From assembly GCA_964417895.1 (NCBI GenBank), contig CAYQJS010000004.1, forward strand, positions 62,001 through 126,000: DNA of 64,000 nucleotides. Reading direction: 5' to 3'. Under the pieces are notes generated by a model that was not told the DNA's origin, did no database searches, and saw only the letters and a program-made list of their open reading frames with translations. Each line of letters begins with the position of its first letter. The stretch's first letter is position 1. The position numbers and the translations under genes were made by a program. This document shows, piece after piece, positions 7,623 through 16,177 of the stretch. Source of the DNA: CAYQJS01 sp964417895 (GTDB lineage Bacteria > Chloroflexota > UBA6077 > SHYK01).

Positions 7623-8711
7623 CTACAGCCATTTCGCGCCCTCGCGGACGCGTTCCGACCACCAGGCTAGTTCCATGCGCTCCCTCGCGCGCACGTCCTC
7701 CGATTCGCTTCGCGCAGCGCCCCACGCCTTCGGCCAACCGAGCTGGAGGAAGCCTCCCAGCAGCGCGAGCTCCAGCTGAGGGCGCCACCAACGCTCGTCG
7801 TAACGATTGCCCAGGCGCCCAGCCAGACTCTGTCGATACGACTCGATGGTCGCCTCTTTGGAGACGGGCAGTCGAGCGCAGTTGACGGCCAGATACCATG
7901 CAAGGTCCACGGCCGGCGGCGCGGCGCCCACGAAGGCCCAGTCGAGCAGCACGACGCGCCGATCGCTCGCATGGATCCCGAGGTTCCCCAGCTTGAAATC
8001 GCCGTGCACCACCGTCTGCGGGTAACGAAGCAGGGCATCGCAGAGAGGAGCGGGGTCATTCAGCAAGCTGGCGACCACATCCGCCACCTCCTGATCCACG
8101 AGGCCAGGTAATAGCCGCCAGCCCTCGACCGCGACTGGCGGGATCGGGTCAGGACCGCTGGCCTCCCGGCCAACGGTCCGCGGCGCGAAAGCCGAGTACC
8201 GCTGTCGAAGCGTGCAAAAGCCCAGCTTGCCCTCTGCCATTCGCGGCTGGTCCCAGAACATCGCGTGGAGGGACGCCATGGCGTCCGCAAAGCGCTCGTT
8301 GTCCTCAGAGGAAATGAGGTCGTCGCCAGGAGGGATCATGGCGTTTGAGGCGTCGTGAAGCAGCATCGCCCACCCGGAGCCATCCTGTGCGCACCCGACG
8401 ACTTCATGGGAGATGTTGTCGGGCAGGCGGTCGAGGAGCCCCGTCCGCCAGGACACGATTGCTCGAGCCTGGCGATCCTCCGTTACTCGCATCACCCAAT
8501 CAGTATCCCAGCCGAAACGCTTGAGCACGTACCGTCGGGAAACTACACCGCAAGCTTCGACCCACCACAGCTTTCCGCCGGAGAGGCCGTCGACGGACTC
8601 GAAGGGCTCGCAGCGGACATCCTGCACGTCGCTCCCCTGAATCAGGGCGAGCGCGTGCGGGGAGATCAGGTCCTCTGCTGTGCCGTAGACCGTGCGCTCC
8701 ATGGGTCCCAA
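7623..8711 (-). CDS. Aminoglycoside phosphotransferase/choline kinase-fold protein
   Basis: A 362-residue protein of the APH phosphotransferase superfamily. The catalytic loop is TVVHGDFKLGN and the metal-binding Asp lies in VVLLDWAFVGAAPPAVDLAW, both in the C-terminal lobe; the N-lobe Lys is probably in RRYVLKRFGW. Proteins of this kind phosphorylate small molecules with ATP or GTP (antibiotics, choline, sugars). Nothing in the context names a substrate, so I do not call it a resistance gene. Start at 8711 or the second ATG at 8702. It is convergent with the DUF72 gene and follows the small zinc-ribbon gene by about 125 bases. Confidence 0.82.
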   Translation of the reverse strand: MGPMERTVYGTAEDLISPHALALIQGSDVQDVRCEPFESVDGLSGGKLWWVEACGVVSRRYVLKRFGWDTDWVMRVTEDRQARAIVSWRTGLLDRLPDNISHEVVGCAQDGSGWAMLLHDASNAMIPPGDDLISSEDNERFADAMASLHAMFWDQPRMAEGKLGFCTLRQRYSAFAPRTVGREASGPDPIPPVAVEGWRLLPGLVDQEVADVVASLLNDPAPLCDALLRYPQTVVHGDFKLGNLGIHASDRRVVLLDWAFVGAAPPAVDLAWYLAVNCARLPVSKEATIESYRQSLAGRLGNRYDERWWRPQLELALLGGFLQLGWPKAWGAARSESEDVRARERMELAWWSERVREGAKWL

Positions 8712-8836
8712 ATCTCCTTATTCCAGGTCGCTCGGTGGGTCAGCTGCACGCCTAGACCGAGCTTAGAAGAACAATGTCGCCTGCGAGTATGCACCCGATC
8801 TGCCGGCCTGCGGCGCGCGACGCAGGTGGCGGCGAC

Positions 8837-9040
8837 TTACATACTGTCGCGGAGCGCGCCCGTCACGCTGATCCCCGACCGTTCCGGGCTCCAGCCGACG
8901 ATGCGGGGGCTGTCGCTGGGCGGGAAGTAGACGTCGCAGAACGGGCAATGGGCCTCGATGCCCGCGACGCCCAGCATCGAAGGGCTGACCACGAAATCCT
9001 GCTGACACTTCGGACACCGAACGTACGCACATAATCCCAT
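8837..9040 (-). CDS. Small zinc-ribbon protein
   Basis: A 67-residue protein with two CxxC knuckles: VRCPKCQQDF at the start and HCPFCDVYF about 20 residues later, a classic zinc ribbon. The ATG at 9040 is favoured because AAGGAGG lies eight bases upstream and the knuckle follows directly; an earlier ATG at 9064 lacks such a site. The C-terminal half (SDSPRIVGWSPERSG) has no motif I know. Role unknown; such proteins often bind nucleic acid or serve as metal-binding partners. Confidence 0.72.
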   Translation of the reverse strand: MGLCAYVRCPKCQQDFVVSPSMLGVAGIEAHCPFCDVYFPPSDSPRIVGWSPERSGISVTGALRDSM

Positions 9041-9055
9041 CGCTTGCCTCCTTGT

Positions 9056-9127
9056 CGCCCTCACCCCAGCCCTCTCCCAGAGGGAGTGGGGGCGGCCCTC
9101 CTCAGTCCTCAGTCCTCAGTCCTCGCT
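9056..9127. repeat. Palindromic repeat plus heptanucleotide array CCTCAGT
   Basis: Positions 9056-9095 hold CCCTCACCCCAGCCCTCTCC and the facing AGAGGGAGTGGGGGCG, a member of the dispersed palindromic family. Directly after it, 9100-9127 holds four seven-base units (CCTCAGT three times, then a degenerate copy). The array ends on the stop codon of the UbiD gene. Confidence 0.8.
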
Positions 9128-10580
9128 AAGTCCAATAGCTGGTGCGGTCCATCGGGATCCTGCTTAGCACATCCTGCGAAATGTAGTCCTCCAGCCTGAC
9201 CCGCTCCATGGCGTCGTCGGGGCACCTGGAGACGGGCGAGAACGGGCGCCCGAGCGGGCGGGTGGCATCCACGATCATGCACGAGGTGCGGACCTCCGCC
9301 TCCTCGTCCACCAGCGACGGGTCCAGCTCGTTGCCCTTCATGATGTCCTTGATGATCTGGATTTGCCGGTGCGGCTGGACGCGCGTGGCCAGCGCCCAGA
9401 AGATCTCCGTCGGGTTGTAGACGTCGATGTCGTCGTCCACGACGAACACATTCTTGGAATGGTCGAAGCTCAGCACGGCGGCGGCGGCGCGGCCGGGGTC
9501 GCCCTCGCTCGTCTTCTTCATGGCGATGAAGATGTTGAAATGGGCGTGGCGGCCCGCCTTGCAGACGGCCGTCACCGAAGGCACTGCTTCGCGGGCGCGC
9601 CGCAAGTAGGCGGCCTCCCGTGGGAGGTCGAGCCACGGCTTGTCGCCCTCGGGCGTGATGATGGACTGCATAATGGCGTCGCGCCGATGCGTGATGGCCC
9701 GGACCTCATAGTGCAGCGAGTCGTGGTACCGCTGCGGACCCAGATACCCGGGCGCCTCGCCGAAAGGCCCGTCCACCTGCCGCTTGCCGGGCAAGAACGC
9801 ACCCTCGATGACCACCTCGGCGTCGGCGGGCACCATCAAGCGCTCGCCCCACGTCTCCGATGGCACGAGCCGCAAGGGCTCCTGCAGGTAGGCGCCGATG
9901 ATCCGGTACTCGTCCACCTCGAAGGCCCCCCGGAAGGCGGCCCCCATGTTGAACGCGGGGTGGTGGCCCAGAATCGTGGCTACCGGGCACTCCTCGCCGT
10001 GCTCCTCGTATGCTTTGAAGATCTTCCACAGGTGGCGGGGCGTCACCAGGCAGCTGGTCAGGCGCGGGCCTTTCACCTCCATGCGGTGGTACGAGGTGTT
10101 GTAGATGCCCGTGTCACGGTCGCGGCTGACGGTCGCCATCACGATGTAAGGGCCGCCATCCATGTAGTGGTGGCGCATGATTGGCAGCTCGGTGAGATCC
10201 GCCTCGTCACCGATCTTCACCACGTCCTTGACGGGCGCACGCTCGCGCGGTACCACGATGGGATCGACCGGCCGCGCCTCGCGGCGCAGGCACTCGTCGC
10301 CCATCTCGGCCCGGCTCATGCCAAACGGTACGCCGAGGGCCACTTGCGCCTTGCTCTGGGTGATCTCGGCGTTGAGCATCAGGCGGATGTCGGCAACCTG
10401 CCCCTGAAGGTTCAGCGGCCGCTCGAACGTGACGACCGGAAACTTCTTCAGCGCGTCCAGCTTCTTGATGATAGCCGTGCAGTCGTAGTGTGCCGGGTCC
10501 ACGGTGGCGTCGATGCTGATCACTTCGTCGGGCAGCAGCTCGTGGAGATCGTCGAGATAGGTGCGCAGGCTTTTGGGCAT
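9126..10580 (-). CDS. UbiD family decarboxylase
   Basis: A 484-residue UbiD-type (de)carboxylase. These enzymes use prenylated FMN made by UbiX to add or remove CO2 on aromatic or unsaturated acids. Family features include the N-terminal LRTYLDDL, HHPAFNMGAAF and the PFGEAPGYLG segment with acidic active-site residues, then FVVDDDIDVYNPTEIFWALA and MIVDATRPL near the end. The ATG at 10580 is preceded by GGAGGGCC; longer upstream reading would translate repeat DNA. No ubiX is in the window, so the cofactor must come from elsewhere in the genome. The divergent gene is a molybdenum hydroxylase large subunit, and the two may serve one aromatic pathway. Confidence 0.9.
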   Translation of the reverse strand: MPKSLRTYLDDLHELLPDEVISIDATVDPAHYDCTAIIKKLDALKKFPVVTFERPLNLQGQVADIRLMLNAEITQSKAQVALGVPFGMSRAEMGDECLRREARPVDPIVVPRERAPVKDVVKIGDEADLTELPIMRHHYMDGGPYIVMATVSRDRDTGIYNTSYHRMEVKGPRLTSCLVTPRHLWKIFKAYEEHGEECPVATILGHHPAFNMGAAFRGAFEVDEYRIIGAYLQEPLRLVPSETWGERLMVPADAEVVIEGAFLPGKRQVDGPFGEAPGYLGPQRYHDSLHYEVRAITHRRDAIMQSIITPEGDKPWLDLPREAAYLRRAREAVPSVTAVCKAGRHAHFNIFIAMKKTSEGDPGRAAAAVLSFDHSKNVFVVDDDIDVYNPTEIFWALATRVQPHRQIQIIKDIMKGNELDPSLVDEEAEVRTSCMIVDATRPLGRPFSPVSRCPDDAMERVRLEDYISQDVLSRIPMDRTSYWT

Positions 10581-10968
10581 GAGGCCCTCCAAGTCTTCGC
10601 CAGCGCTCGGCCGCCACAATTCTGATGACTCATAGGGGCGAGGCATGCCTCGCCCACCTCGCGTCGAGGGCACGCGGGTCAGGCATGCCTGACCCCTACC
10701 GCAGTCATCACATCTTTGGCGGCGAAGCACCAGCGGGCACGCCAGTATAGTCATTTGCGGATTGCGGACTGCGGATTGCGGATTGCGGATTGCGGATTGC
10801 GGATTGCGGATTGCGGACTGCGGAGCGCGGAATGAACGGACGGTCTCGTGGCCACCGCCCATCGCTGAGCCGGCAGATGGTACGAGCGCTAGCTGGCTAT
10901 AAGCGACGCGCCGCCTCCCCGCATTTCGCAAGCCCCAATCGGCACTCCGCAGTCGGAGTGACCTGGCA
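10581..10968. other. Repeat-filled intergenic region between divergent genes
   Basis: This 388-base gap separates the divergent ubiD-like and molybdenum hydroxylase genes. It holds two perfect palindromes and a long heptanucleotide array, listed separately, and no gene. Both promoters must lie here, but I see no convincing -35/-10 pair. Confidence 0.6.
10636..10695. repeat. Two perfect 20-bp palindromes sharing core AGGCATGCCT
   Basis: GGGCGAGGCATGCCTCGCCC (10636-10655) and GGGTCAGGCATGCCTGACCC (10676-10695) are both perfect inverted repeats. They share the ten-base core and differ in the outer arms, with compensating changes that keep the pairing. This suggests selection or spread as a hairpin or a dyad binding site. 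Similar elements are common as dispersed repeats in other genomes. Confidence 0.9.
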
Positions 10969-11025
10969 ATGAGTGACTCGACGTCTTCCCACATTCCGCA
11001 ATCGGCAATCAGCAATCAGCAATCC
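10755..11025. repeat. Inverted pair of heptanucleotide arrays (TTGCGGA / GCAATCA)
   Basis: The left arm (10755-10831) has eleven units of TTGCGGA or close variants. The right arm (10998-11025) has four units GCAATCG, GCAATCA, GCAATCA, GCAATCC, the reverse complement type. The right arm lies inside the first codons of the downstream gene, where it encodes residues such as SAISNQQSG. Confidence 0.85.
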
Positions 11026-13371
11026 GGTTACGTTGGTCAGGGCGTACGGCGGCGGGAGGACGACCGCCTGCTGAGGGGCAAGGGCCTGTTCGTCGCGGAC
11101 GTGCGCCTGCCCGGTATGGCGCACGCCGCTTTCCTCCGCAGCGCCTACGCGCACGCACGCATCGTGCGGGCGGACGTGAGAGGGGCGCTGGCGCAACCGG
11201 GCGTGCTGGACGCGCTCAGCTTCGCTGAGCTGGGCGAGAGCACGCCAACGCTCCCCAACCTCATGCCCCACAAGCTGCTGCGGTCCGCAATGCCCTACCC
11301 GCTCGCCCGGGACCGAGTCCGCTACGTCGGCGAGCCGATCGCGGTGGTCGTGGCCGAGAGCCGCTATCGGGCCGAGGACGCCCTCGACGCGATCGAGGTC
11401 GAATACGAGGACCTGCCGGCCGTCACACAGGCCGAAGCCGCGCTCGGGCTCGGCGCGCCGCTGCTGCACGAGCATCTTGACAGCAACCTGGCTGCGGAGA
11501 TGATCCAAACAGTGGGCGACCCTGACGGGGCCTTTGCCCGTGCGGATGTGGTCGTAGAGCTGCCGTTTCGCTTCGGGCGGGCCAGCGCCCAGCCCCTGGA
11601 GACTAGAGGCGTCGTGGCTCGCTACGAGCGCAGCGCGTGGTCCCCCTCCGGCGGGTTCACTATCTGGGCCTCGACGCAGATGCCGCACAACGCGCGACGC
11701 GTGCTCGCGGGCATGCTCGGGTTGCCGGTCCAGGCGGTGCGCGTGATCGCGCCCGACATCGGCGGCGGCTTCGGCGTCAAGATATATTGCTACCCCGAGG
11801 AGTACCTCGTGGCGGTGCTGGCGCGCCGCGTCGGGCGGCCCGTACGGTGGATCGGGGACCGCCGCGAGGATCTCCTGGCCTCCTACCAGGCGCGGGAGCA
11901 GACGCACCACGTGCAGGTGGCCGCGGCCGGCGATGGCTCGCTGCTGGCCGTGCGCAACCGCTTCACAGTGGACATCGGCGCGTACTGCCCATGGGGGCTG
12001 GTGGTGCCGTTCAACGCGGCGACGACGCTACCCGGGCCGTATCGCGTGCCCAACTACCACGTCGAGATGCGGGCCGTCTACACCAACAAGCCGCCCATGG
12101 CCCCCTACCGGGCGGCCGGTCGCCCGCCGGCTGTGTTTGCCATCGAGCGGGCCCTCGACCTGATCGCGCGGAAGCTCGGGATCGAGCCCTCTCAGGTTCG
12201 CTTGCGCAACTTCGTCCAGCCGAACGAGTTCCCCTATCGCCTGGGGCTGATCGATCGCGACGGCCAGGAGCTGTCGTACGACAGCGGCAACTACCCGGCC
12301 TGTCTTCACCAGGCCCTGGAGCTGATCGACCTCGACGGGTTCCGGCGCGAGCAGAAGGCCGCACGCGGCCAGGCGCGGTATCTCGGACTGGGGATCGGCT
12401 GCTATGTGGAGGCTACGGGTCGCGGCCCGTTCGAGGGCGCGACGGTGCGCGTCGAGCCGTCGGGGAAAGTCCTGGTGCTCACCGGCGCGGCGCCCCAGGG
12501 ACAATCCCACGAGACGACATTGGCGCAGCTCTGCGCCGACCGGCTCGGCGTGGACCTGGACGACGTGACCGTGATCGCAGGCGACACGGACGCCATTGGC
12601 CTCGGGGTGGGCACGTTCGCGAGCCGCACAGCGGTGGTAGCGGGCAACGCGGTGAGCATGGCAGCCCGCAGCGTGCGGCAGAAGGCGCTACAAGTGGCGG
12701 CGCAGCTGCTAGAGGCGGGCGTCGACGATCTTGAGCTACGCGCGGGTACGATCCAGGTACGCGGCGTGCCAGACAGACAGGTGAGCCTGGCACGGGTGGC
12801 GCAGGTTGTCACGGCGCCGCCGCCAGCGTTCACGTTCCCCGAGGGGCTGGAGCCAGGCCTCGAGGCGACCCACTACTTCCACCCGACCAGCAACACGTAC
12901 GCCAACGGTGCGCACATCGCGACCGTCGAGGTAGATGTGGAGACGGGCGTCGTCAGGGTGCTGCGCTATACGGTGGTGCACGACTGCGGCACCGTGATCA
13001 ACCCCCTGGTCGTGGAGGGCCAGATTCACGGCGGCGTGGCTCAGGGGCTGGGCAACGCGCTGTACGAGGAGATGGTGTACGACGAGGCCGGCCAGCCCGC
13101 GACGACCAGCTACATGCACTACCTGATCCCGACGGCGATGGAGGTACCCGGAATCGCCGTGGGGCACGAGACGACCCCCTCGCCGCTCAATCCCGAGGGG
13201 ATCAAGGGGACAGGCGAGGGTGGAACCATGCCCGTCCCAGGTGTGATCGCCAACGCCATCGACGATGCTCTGGCGCCGCTTGGTGTGGTTGTGGACCGGG
13301 TGCCGATTACGCCAGCGCGATTGCTTGCGATGATACGCGCGGCGACAACTCAAGACGCTGGCGGCCTGTAG
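10969..13371 (+). CDS. Xanthine dehydrogenase-family molybdopterin-binding subunit
   Basis: An 800-residue large subunit of the molybdenum hydroxylases (CO dehydrogenase, xanthine and aldehyde oxidase family). The first domain carries VRYVGEPIAVVVAES; the Moco domains show IAPDIGGGFGVK, APYRAAGRPP, GAAPQGQSHETTLAQ, GTFASRTAV and the C-terminal GTGEGGTMPVPGV, whose Glu is the base that activates water. The AYRC motif of CO dehydrogenase is absent, so it is a hydroxylase of the aldehyde/purine/aromatic type. The partner FAD and 2Fe-2S subunits are not next to it, which is unusual. The N-terminus is partly repeat-encoded; the conserved part starts at about residue 20 (YVGQGVRRREDDRLLRGKG). Confidence 0.88.
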   Translation: MSDSTSSHIPQSAISNQQSGYVGQGVRRREDDRLLRGKGLFVADVRLPGMAHAAFLRSAYAHARIVRADVRGALAQPGVLDALSFAELGESTPTLPNLMPHKLLRSAMPYPLARDRVRYVGEPIAVVVAESRYRAEDALDAIEVEYEDLPAVTQAEAALGLGAPLLHEHLDSNLAAEMIQTVGDPDGAFARADVVVELPFRFGRASAQPLETRGVVARYERSAWSPSGGFTIWASTQMPHNARRVLAGMLGLPVQAVRVIAPDIGGGFGVKIYCYPEEYLVAVLARRVGRPVRWIGDRREDLLASYQAREQTHHVQVAAAGDGSLLAVRNRFTVDIGAYCPWGLVVPFNAATTLPGPYRVPNYHVEMRAVYTNKPPMAPYRAAGRPPAVFAIERALDLIARKLGIEPSQVRLRNFVQPNEFPYRLGLIDRDGQELSYDSGNYPACLHQALELIDLDGFRREQKAARGQARYLGLGIGCYVEATGRGPFEGATVRVEPSGKVLVLTGAAPQGQSHETTLAQLCADRLGVDLDDVTVIAGDTDAIGLGVGTFASRTAVVAGNAVSMAARSVRQKALQVAAQLLEAGVDDLELRAGTIQVRGVPDRQVSLARVAQVVTAPPPAFTFPEGLEPGLEATHYFHPTSNTYANGAHIATVEVDVETGVVRVLRYTVVHDCGTVINPLVVEGQIHGGVAQGLGNALYEEMVYDEAGQPATTSYMHYLIPTAMEVPGIAVGHETTPSPLNPEGIKGTGEGGTMPVPGVIANAIDDALAPLGVVVDRVPITPARLLAMIRAATTQDAGGL

Positions 13372-13753
13372 AAACAGACTCTATATGGCCGGGCGGAACT
13401 CGATGAGGAGACGTTGATGCCAGACCTAGAAGCCTTCGTCCCGAAATGCCTCGTTCCAAACAAAACGCTTGAGGCAGTCGCTGAGGACGTTCGGGGCAAC
13501 AAGCCAATATTAAGCATGACGACGCGCCGCTTTGATTACTCTCGTGAATCACGGATATTGGGGTCCAGTGCCGATCCTACCCGTATCGTCAAGTTTCCCA
13601 GCGGAACTCCACGACTCCGATCGGCGGAACGAGAGCAGGGTCCAACTCACGCTGCGGCAGGTCACGTCGCTGAGCGTCATGTTGAAATGCGTCGCCCTGG
13701 ATTCTGCGGACGCTCGGAGAGTCCATGACGTGATCGCTTCGCACTTGTCTTAG
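13372..13753 (+). other. Possible decayed small reading frame
   Basis: An open frame from an ATG at 13417 (or 13414) reads EAFVPKCLVPNKTLEAVAED, and an overlapping second frame from about 13532 reads LVNHGYWGPVPILPVSSSFP and ends at 13753. Both look more protein-like than chance, and together they could be one gene broken by a frameshift near 13530. I recognise neither part. The end overlaps the convergent DUF2442 gene. It may be no gene at all. Confidence 0.25.
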
Positions 13754-14015
13754 AAGTGGGGGCGGCCTGGCTTTCCGGTGGCTCGATCGAACCACTGTAG
13801 AGGAATTCCGGGGCGAAATCAGCGCCGTTGGGCCACACGACTGTCCCTAGCTCCGGGTCCACTCTCGCCTCAGCAAAGCGTGCCGGGTCGCGGAGAGGTT
13901 CGAAGACCTCACCATACAGCTCAGCTTCCAGATCTATGACTCGTTTAGTTCCGTCGCTGAACGTAAGGTCCAGGATGTAGGGCCCTACGACTTTCATCTC
14001 GACGACTGTCTCCAT
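13677..14015 (-). CDS. DUF2442 domain protein
   Basis: A 112-residue protein. Residues 1-75 or so match DUF2442: VVEMKVVGPYILDLTFSDGT, VIDLEAELYGEVFEPLRDP and TVVWPNGADFAPEFLY, a small beta-rich fold. The tail after that is basic and low in conservation. The ATG at 14015 starts at the domain edge. It follows a DUF4160 gene with 16 bases between them; this gene pair is often found together in bacteria and is suspected to be a toxin-antitoxin-like unit, but the activity is not known. Confidence 0.82.
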   Translation of the reverse strand: METVVEMKVVGPYILDLTFSDGTKRVIDLEAELYGEVFEPLRDPARFAEARVDPELGTVVWPNGADFAPEFLYSGSIEPPESQAAPTSKTSAKRSRHGLSERPQNPGRRIST

Positions 14016-14031
14016 CAAAGCTTCTCTCCGA

Positions 14032-14298
14032 TCAGTCGAGCGGAGGCACACGCTGAAGGGGCCGACGCTCACGAGCTTCCGTCCAATTATCGCGCAGTTC
14101 GCGTTGATGCAACGCGATCCACTCCAACACCAGGCCCTGGGCGCGCGCCGGCAGATGGCCCCGCAGCACTTGGACCGGCTCGATCCCGAAAGTTGCAGAG
14201 TCGCTCCCGTAGCGAGCGTGTATGTGGAGCGGCGGATGGTCGTTGTAGAACATCGCGATCACGATCCCGTAGAACTCGGAGATCCTTGGCAGAAGCAC
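14032..14298 (-). CDS. DUF4160 domain protein
   Basis: An 88-residue DUF4160 protein: PRISEFYGIVIAMFYNDH, HIHARYGSDSATFGIE, then VLRGHLPARAQGLVLEW. The family normally starts MPRISEF; here no ATG is present and the likely start is GTG at 14298, preceded by GAGAGGAGC. It is the first gene of a pair with DUF2442. The frame remains open upstream without homology. Confidence 0.78.
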   Translation of the reverse strand: MLLPRISEFYGIVIAMFYNDHPPLHIHARYGSDSATFGIEPVQVLRGHLPARAQGLVLEWIALHQRELRDNWTEARERRPLQRVPPLD

Positions 14299-14362
14299 GC
14301 TCCTCTCGCGTCGGGGATCGATTCCCCGCTGCACACCCGCGCACAAGCATCTCGGCCGACCG

Positions 14363-15442
14363 CTAATACCCCCTTGCTCGGTCGATGGTCGACTGGAGCG
14401 GATCGCCCGCCACGAAGTGCCGCAGCTCGGCCACAAACACCTCGCGGTCGCGGTCGTTAAGGTCGGGGAAGGCTCCCGCGATGTGCGGCGTGAGGATGAC
14501 GTTCGGCAATCGATAGTAAGGCGAGTCGGAGGGGAGCGGCTCGCGGCTGAAGACGTCGAGGCAGGCGCCGGCGATTCGCCCCGCCTCCAACGCCGCGATC
14601 ATTGCATCGTCGTCCACCAGCCCGCCGCGCCCCACGTTCACGAGCCAGGCCGTCGGTTTCATCGAGGCGAACTCCGCCTCGCCGATGATCCGTTCGGTCG
14701 CCCGGGTCAACGGGAGGGTAAGCACCACGAAGTCGCCCTGCGACAGCACCTCATGGAGCTGACCGGGCCCATACATGGCATCGGCTCGGGAATCGGGCCG
14801 GGGCTCACGTCGGAACCCGATGATCCGCATACCGAGCGGGCGCAGCATGCCGGCGAGCGTGCCACCGGTACCCCCGAAGCCGAGAAGGGCCGCGGTTTTT
14901 CCACGCAGCAGCTCGGGGATCGTTTGCTCCTGCTCCACCTCGTCCCATGACGCCGCGCGGTGCCACCGGGCCTCGCGCTGCGCGTTCCAATAGGTCGGCA
15001 GCCGCTTGGCAGCGGCCAGCATGACGGCCAGCGATAGCTCTGCCACAGGGACGTCGTAGACATCGGTAACGTTCGTAATGGCAAAGTTGGCGCTCATGAC
15101 ATCGGGCGTGAGCGCCACGTCCACTCCGGCGGCGGGAACGTGCATCCACTGGAGGCCACGAGCTCGCTCCAGAACCGCATCCACCACGTCGCGCTCCAGC
15201 GCGTACGAGCGAAAGAAGACCGACGCTCGTTCAATCCCATCGGGAAGCGGCCTATCGTTCGCCACAATGACGACGTCGATGCGCGGCGACACCTGATGCA
15301 CCGCGTCCAGGAAGCTCGGGTGGATCGTGGCTGGCAGCGCGACGACGATGGGCGTCGACGACTGGAGACTGAGGGCTGTCCGCTCTGCGGACTCCGAACG
15401 CCGCTCGCGCGGCGCACTCGGCGAGGACTCGGGGCTGCCCAT
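14363..15442 (-). CDS. D-2-hydroxyacid dehydrogenase
   Basis: A 359-residue NAD(P)-dependent 2-hydroxyacid dehydrogenase. The cofactor domain has TAALLGFGGTGGTLAGML (a Rossmann motif), VVLTLPLTRATERIIG, the signature WLVNVGRGGLVDDDAMI, and the Glu/His catalytic pair in LDVFSREPLP and ILTPHIAG. The Arg of the active site is in VNVGRGG. The first 25 residues are probably a non-conserved extension. It is the last gene of a minus-strand cluster with a heme-oxygenase-fold protein and a luciferase-like monooxygenase (24-base gap upstream), so it may process a hydroxy- or oxo-acid made in that pathway. Confidence 0.88.
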   Translation of the reverse strand: MGSPESSPSAPRERRSESAERTALSLQSSTPIVVALPATIHPSFLDAVHQVSPRIDVVIVANDRPLPDGIERASVFFRSYALERDVVDAVLERARGLQWMHVPAAGVDVALTPDVMSANFAITNVTDVYDVPVAELSLAVMLAAAKRLPTYWNAQREARWHRAASWDEVEQEQTIPELLRGKTAALLGFGGTGGTLAGMLRPLGMRIIGFRREPRPDSRADAMYGPGQLHEVLSQGDFVVLTLPLTRATERIIGEAEFASMKPTAWLVNVGRGGLVDDDAMIAALEAGRIAGACLDVFSREPLPSDSPYYRLPNVILTPHIAGAFPDLNDRDREVFVAELRHFVAGDPLQSTIDRARGY

Positions 15443-15466
15443 GTCGCTGTCCTTAGTGCCCTTCGC

Positions 15467-16177
15467 TCAGTCCTGCCTGAGCGCGGCACCGCGCTCGATG
15501 CCGTCGAACACCAGCCAGTAGACCTCGACCCCCTCGGCCACCAAGGCGCGGAGCCGCTCCTGGATCTCGTTCGACGTAGCGTACTTCTCGACCATGCGCG
15601 GGCCCACGTCGGCGTGCTCCTCCTCCACCTCCGAGCCGTGCGTTGCCCAGAAGGCGATGTCGTCCTCCGAGAAGAGGTAGTGGTGGCGGAGGCCGTTGGC
15701 GATCACGGCGGCGCGCTTGAGGTTCTGGCCCTCGAAGACAAAGCTCTGCGCCGTCACCGCCTCGAGCCAGGGGGCGTCGTAAAAGACCCGGTCCCGCCAG
15801 CCGATGAAGGCCTGCAGCTCCGCGACCGGCCGTGCGCGCTCGATCTCCTCTCTGCTCAGGCCAAGGGCGCGCCCGAACTGAAAGAAGAGCTTCTTGTGCT
15901 CCTTCGTGGGGTCCTGGAAGCCGGACTCGCTGAAAACGTTTTCCAGGAGCATATGCTCCAGGTCGGGGTCGTCGGGGCAGCGCGAGTAGATGGCAGCGAC
16001 CAGCTTGGGAAACATTCGGGCCGTGCGCTGGTAGTACTGCTGGGCGAAGAACCGCAGCCCCTCGATGGATAGCTTCCCCTCCGCAATGCGGCGGACCAAC
16101 GGATGGTCCTTCGTGTGACGGCGGTCGACGATCGCTCGAAGCTCGTCGACGAAAACCCTGCTCGCAACCATTATCAC
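15467..16177 (-). CDS. Heme-oxygenase-like fold protein (TenA/PqqC/iron redox type)
   Basis: A 236-residue, all-helical protein resembling the TenA/PqqC/CADD group. Visible family features are KDHPLVRRIAEGKLS, the FAQQYYQRTARMFPKL helix, HMLLENVFSESG followed by KEHKKLFFQFG, FVFEGQN, and FWATHGSEVEEEHADVG near the C-terminus. The Glu/His pattern could form a dinuclear iron site as in the heme-oxygenase-like diiron oxidases, though the last H-x-E-x-H spacing is one residue longer than in CADD. The start overlaps the stop of the luciferase-like gene by four bases, so the two are translationally coupled. Reaction unknown. Confidence 0.72.
   Translation of the reverse strand: MIMVASRVFVDELRAIVDRRHTKDHPLVRRIAEGKLSIEGLRFFAQQYYQRTARMFPKLVAAIYSRCPDDPDLEHMLLENVFSESGFQDPTKEHKKLFFQFGRALGLSREEIERARPVAELQAFIGWRDRVFYDAPWLEAVTAQSFVFEGQNLKRAAVIANGLRHHYLFSEDDIAFWATHGSEVEEEHADVGPRMVEKYATSNEIQERLRALVAEGVEVYWLVFDGIERGAALRQD

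Noticed and set aside
7623..8711. Antibiotic resistance gene
   Set aside because: The APH fold is shared by many small-molecule kinases, and nothing here points to an antibiotic substrate.
9363..10625. A 420-codon open frame on the plus strand opposite the UbiD gene
   Set aside because: It is a mirror of the high-GC coding frame on the minus strand. It has no recognisable domain, while the minus strand has a full UbiD protein.
10755..11025. Possible CRISPR array
   Set aside because: Units are seven bases, directly adjacent, without spacers of 25-45 bases and without cas genes nearby.
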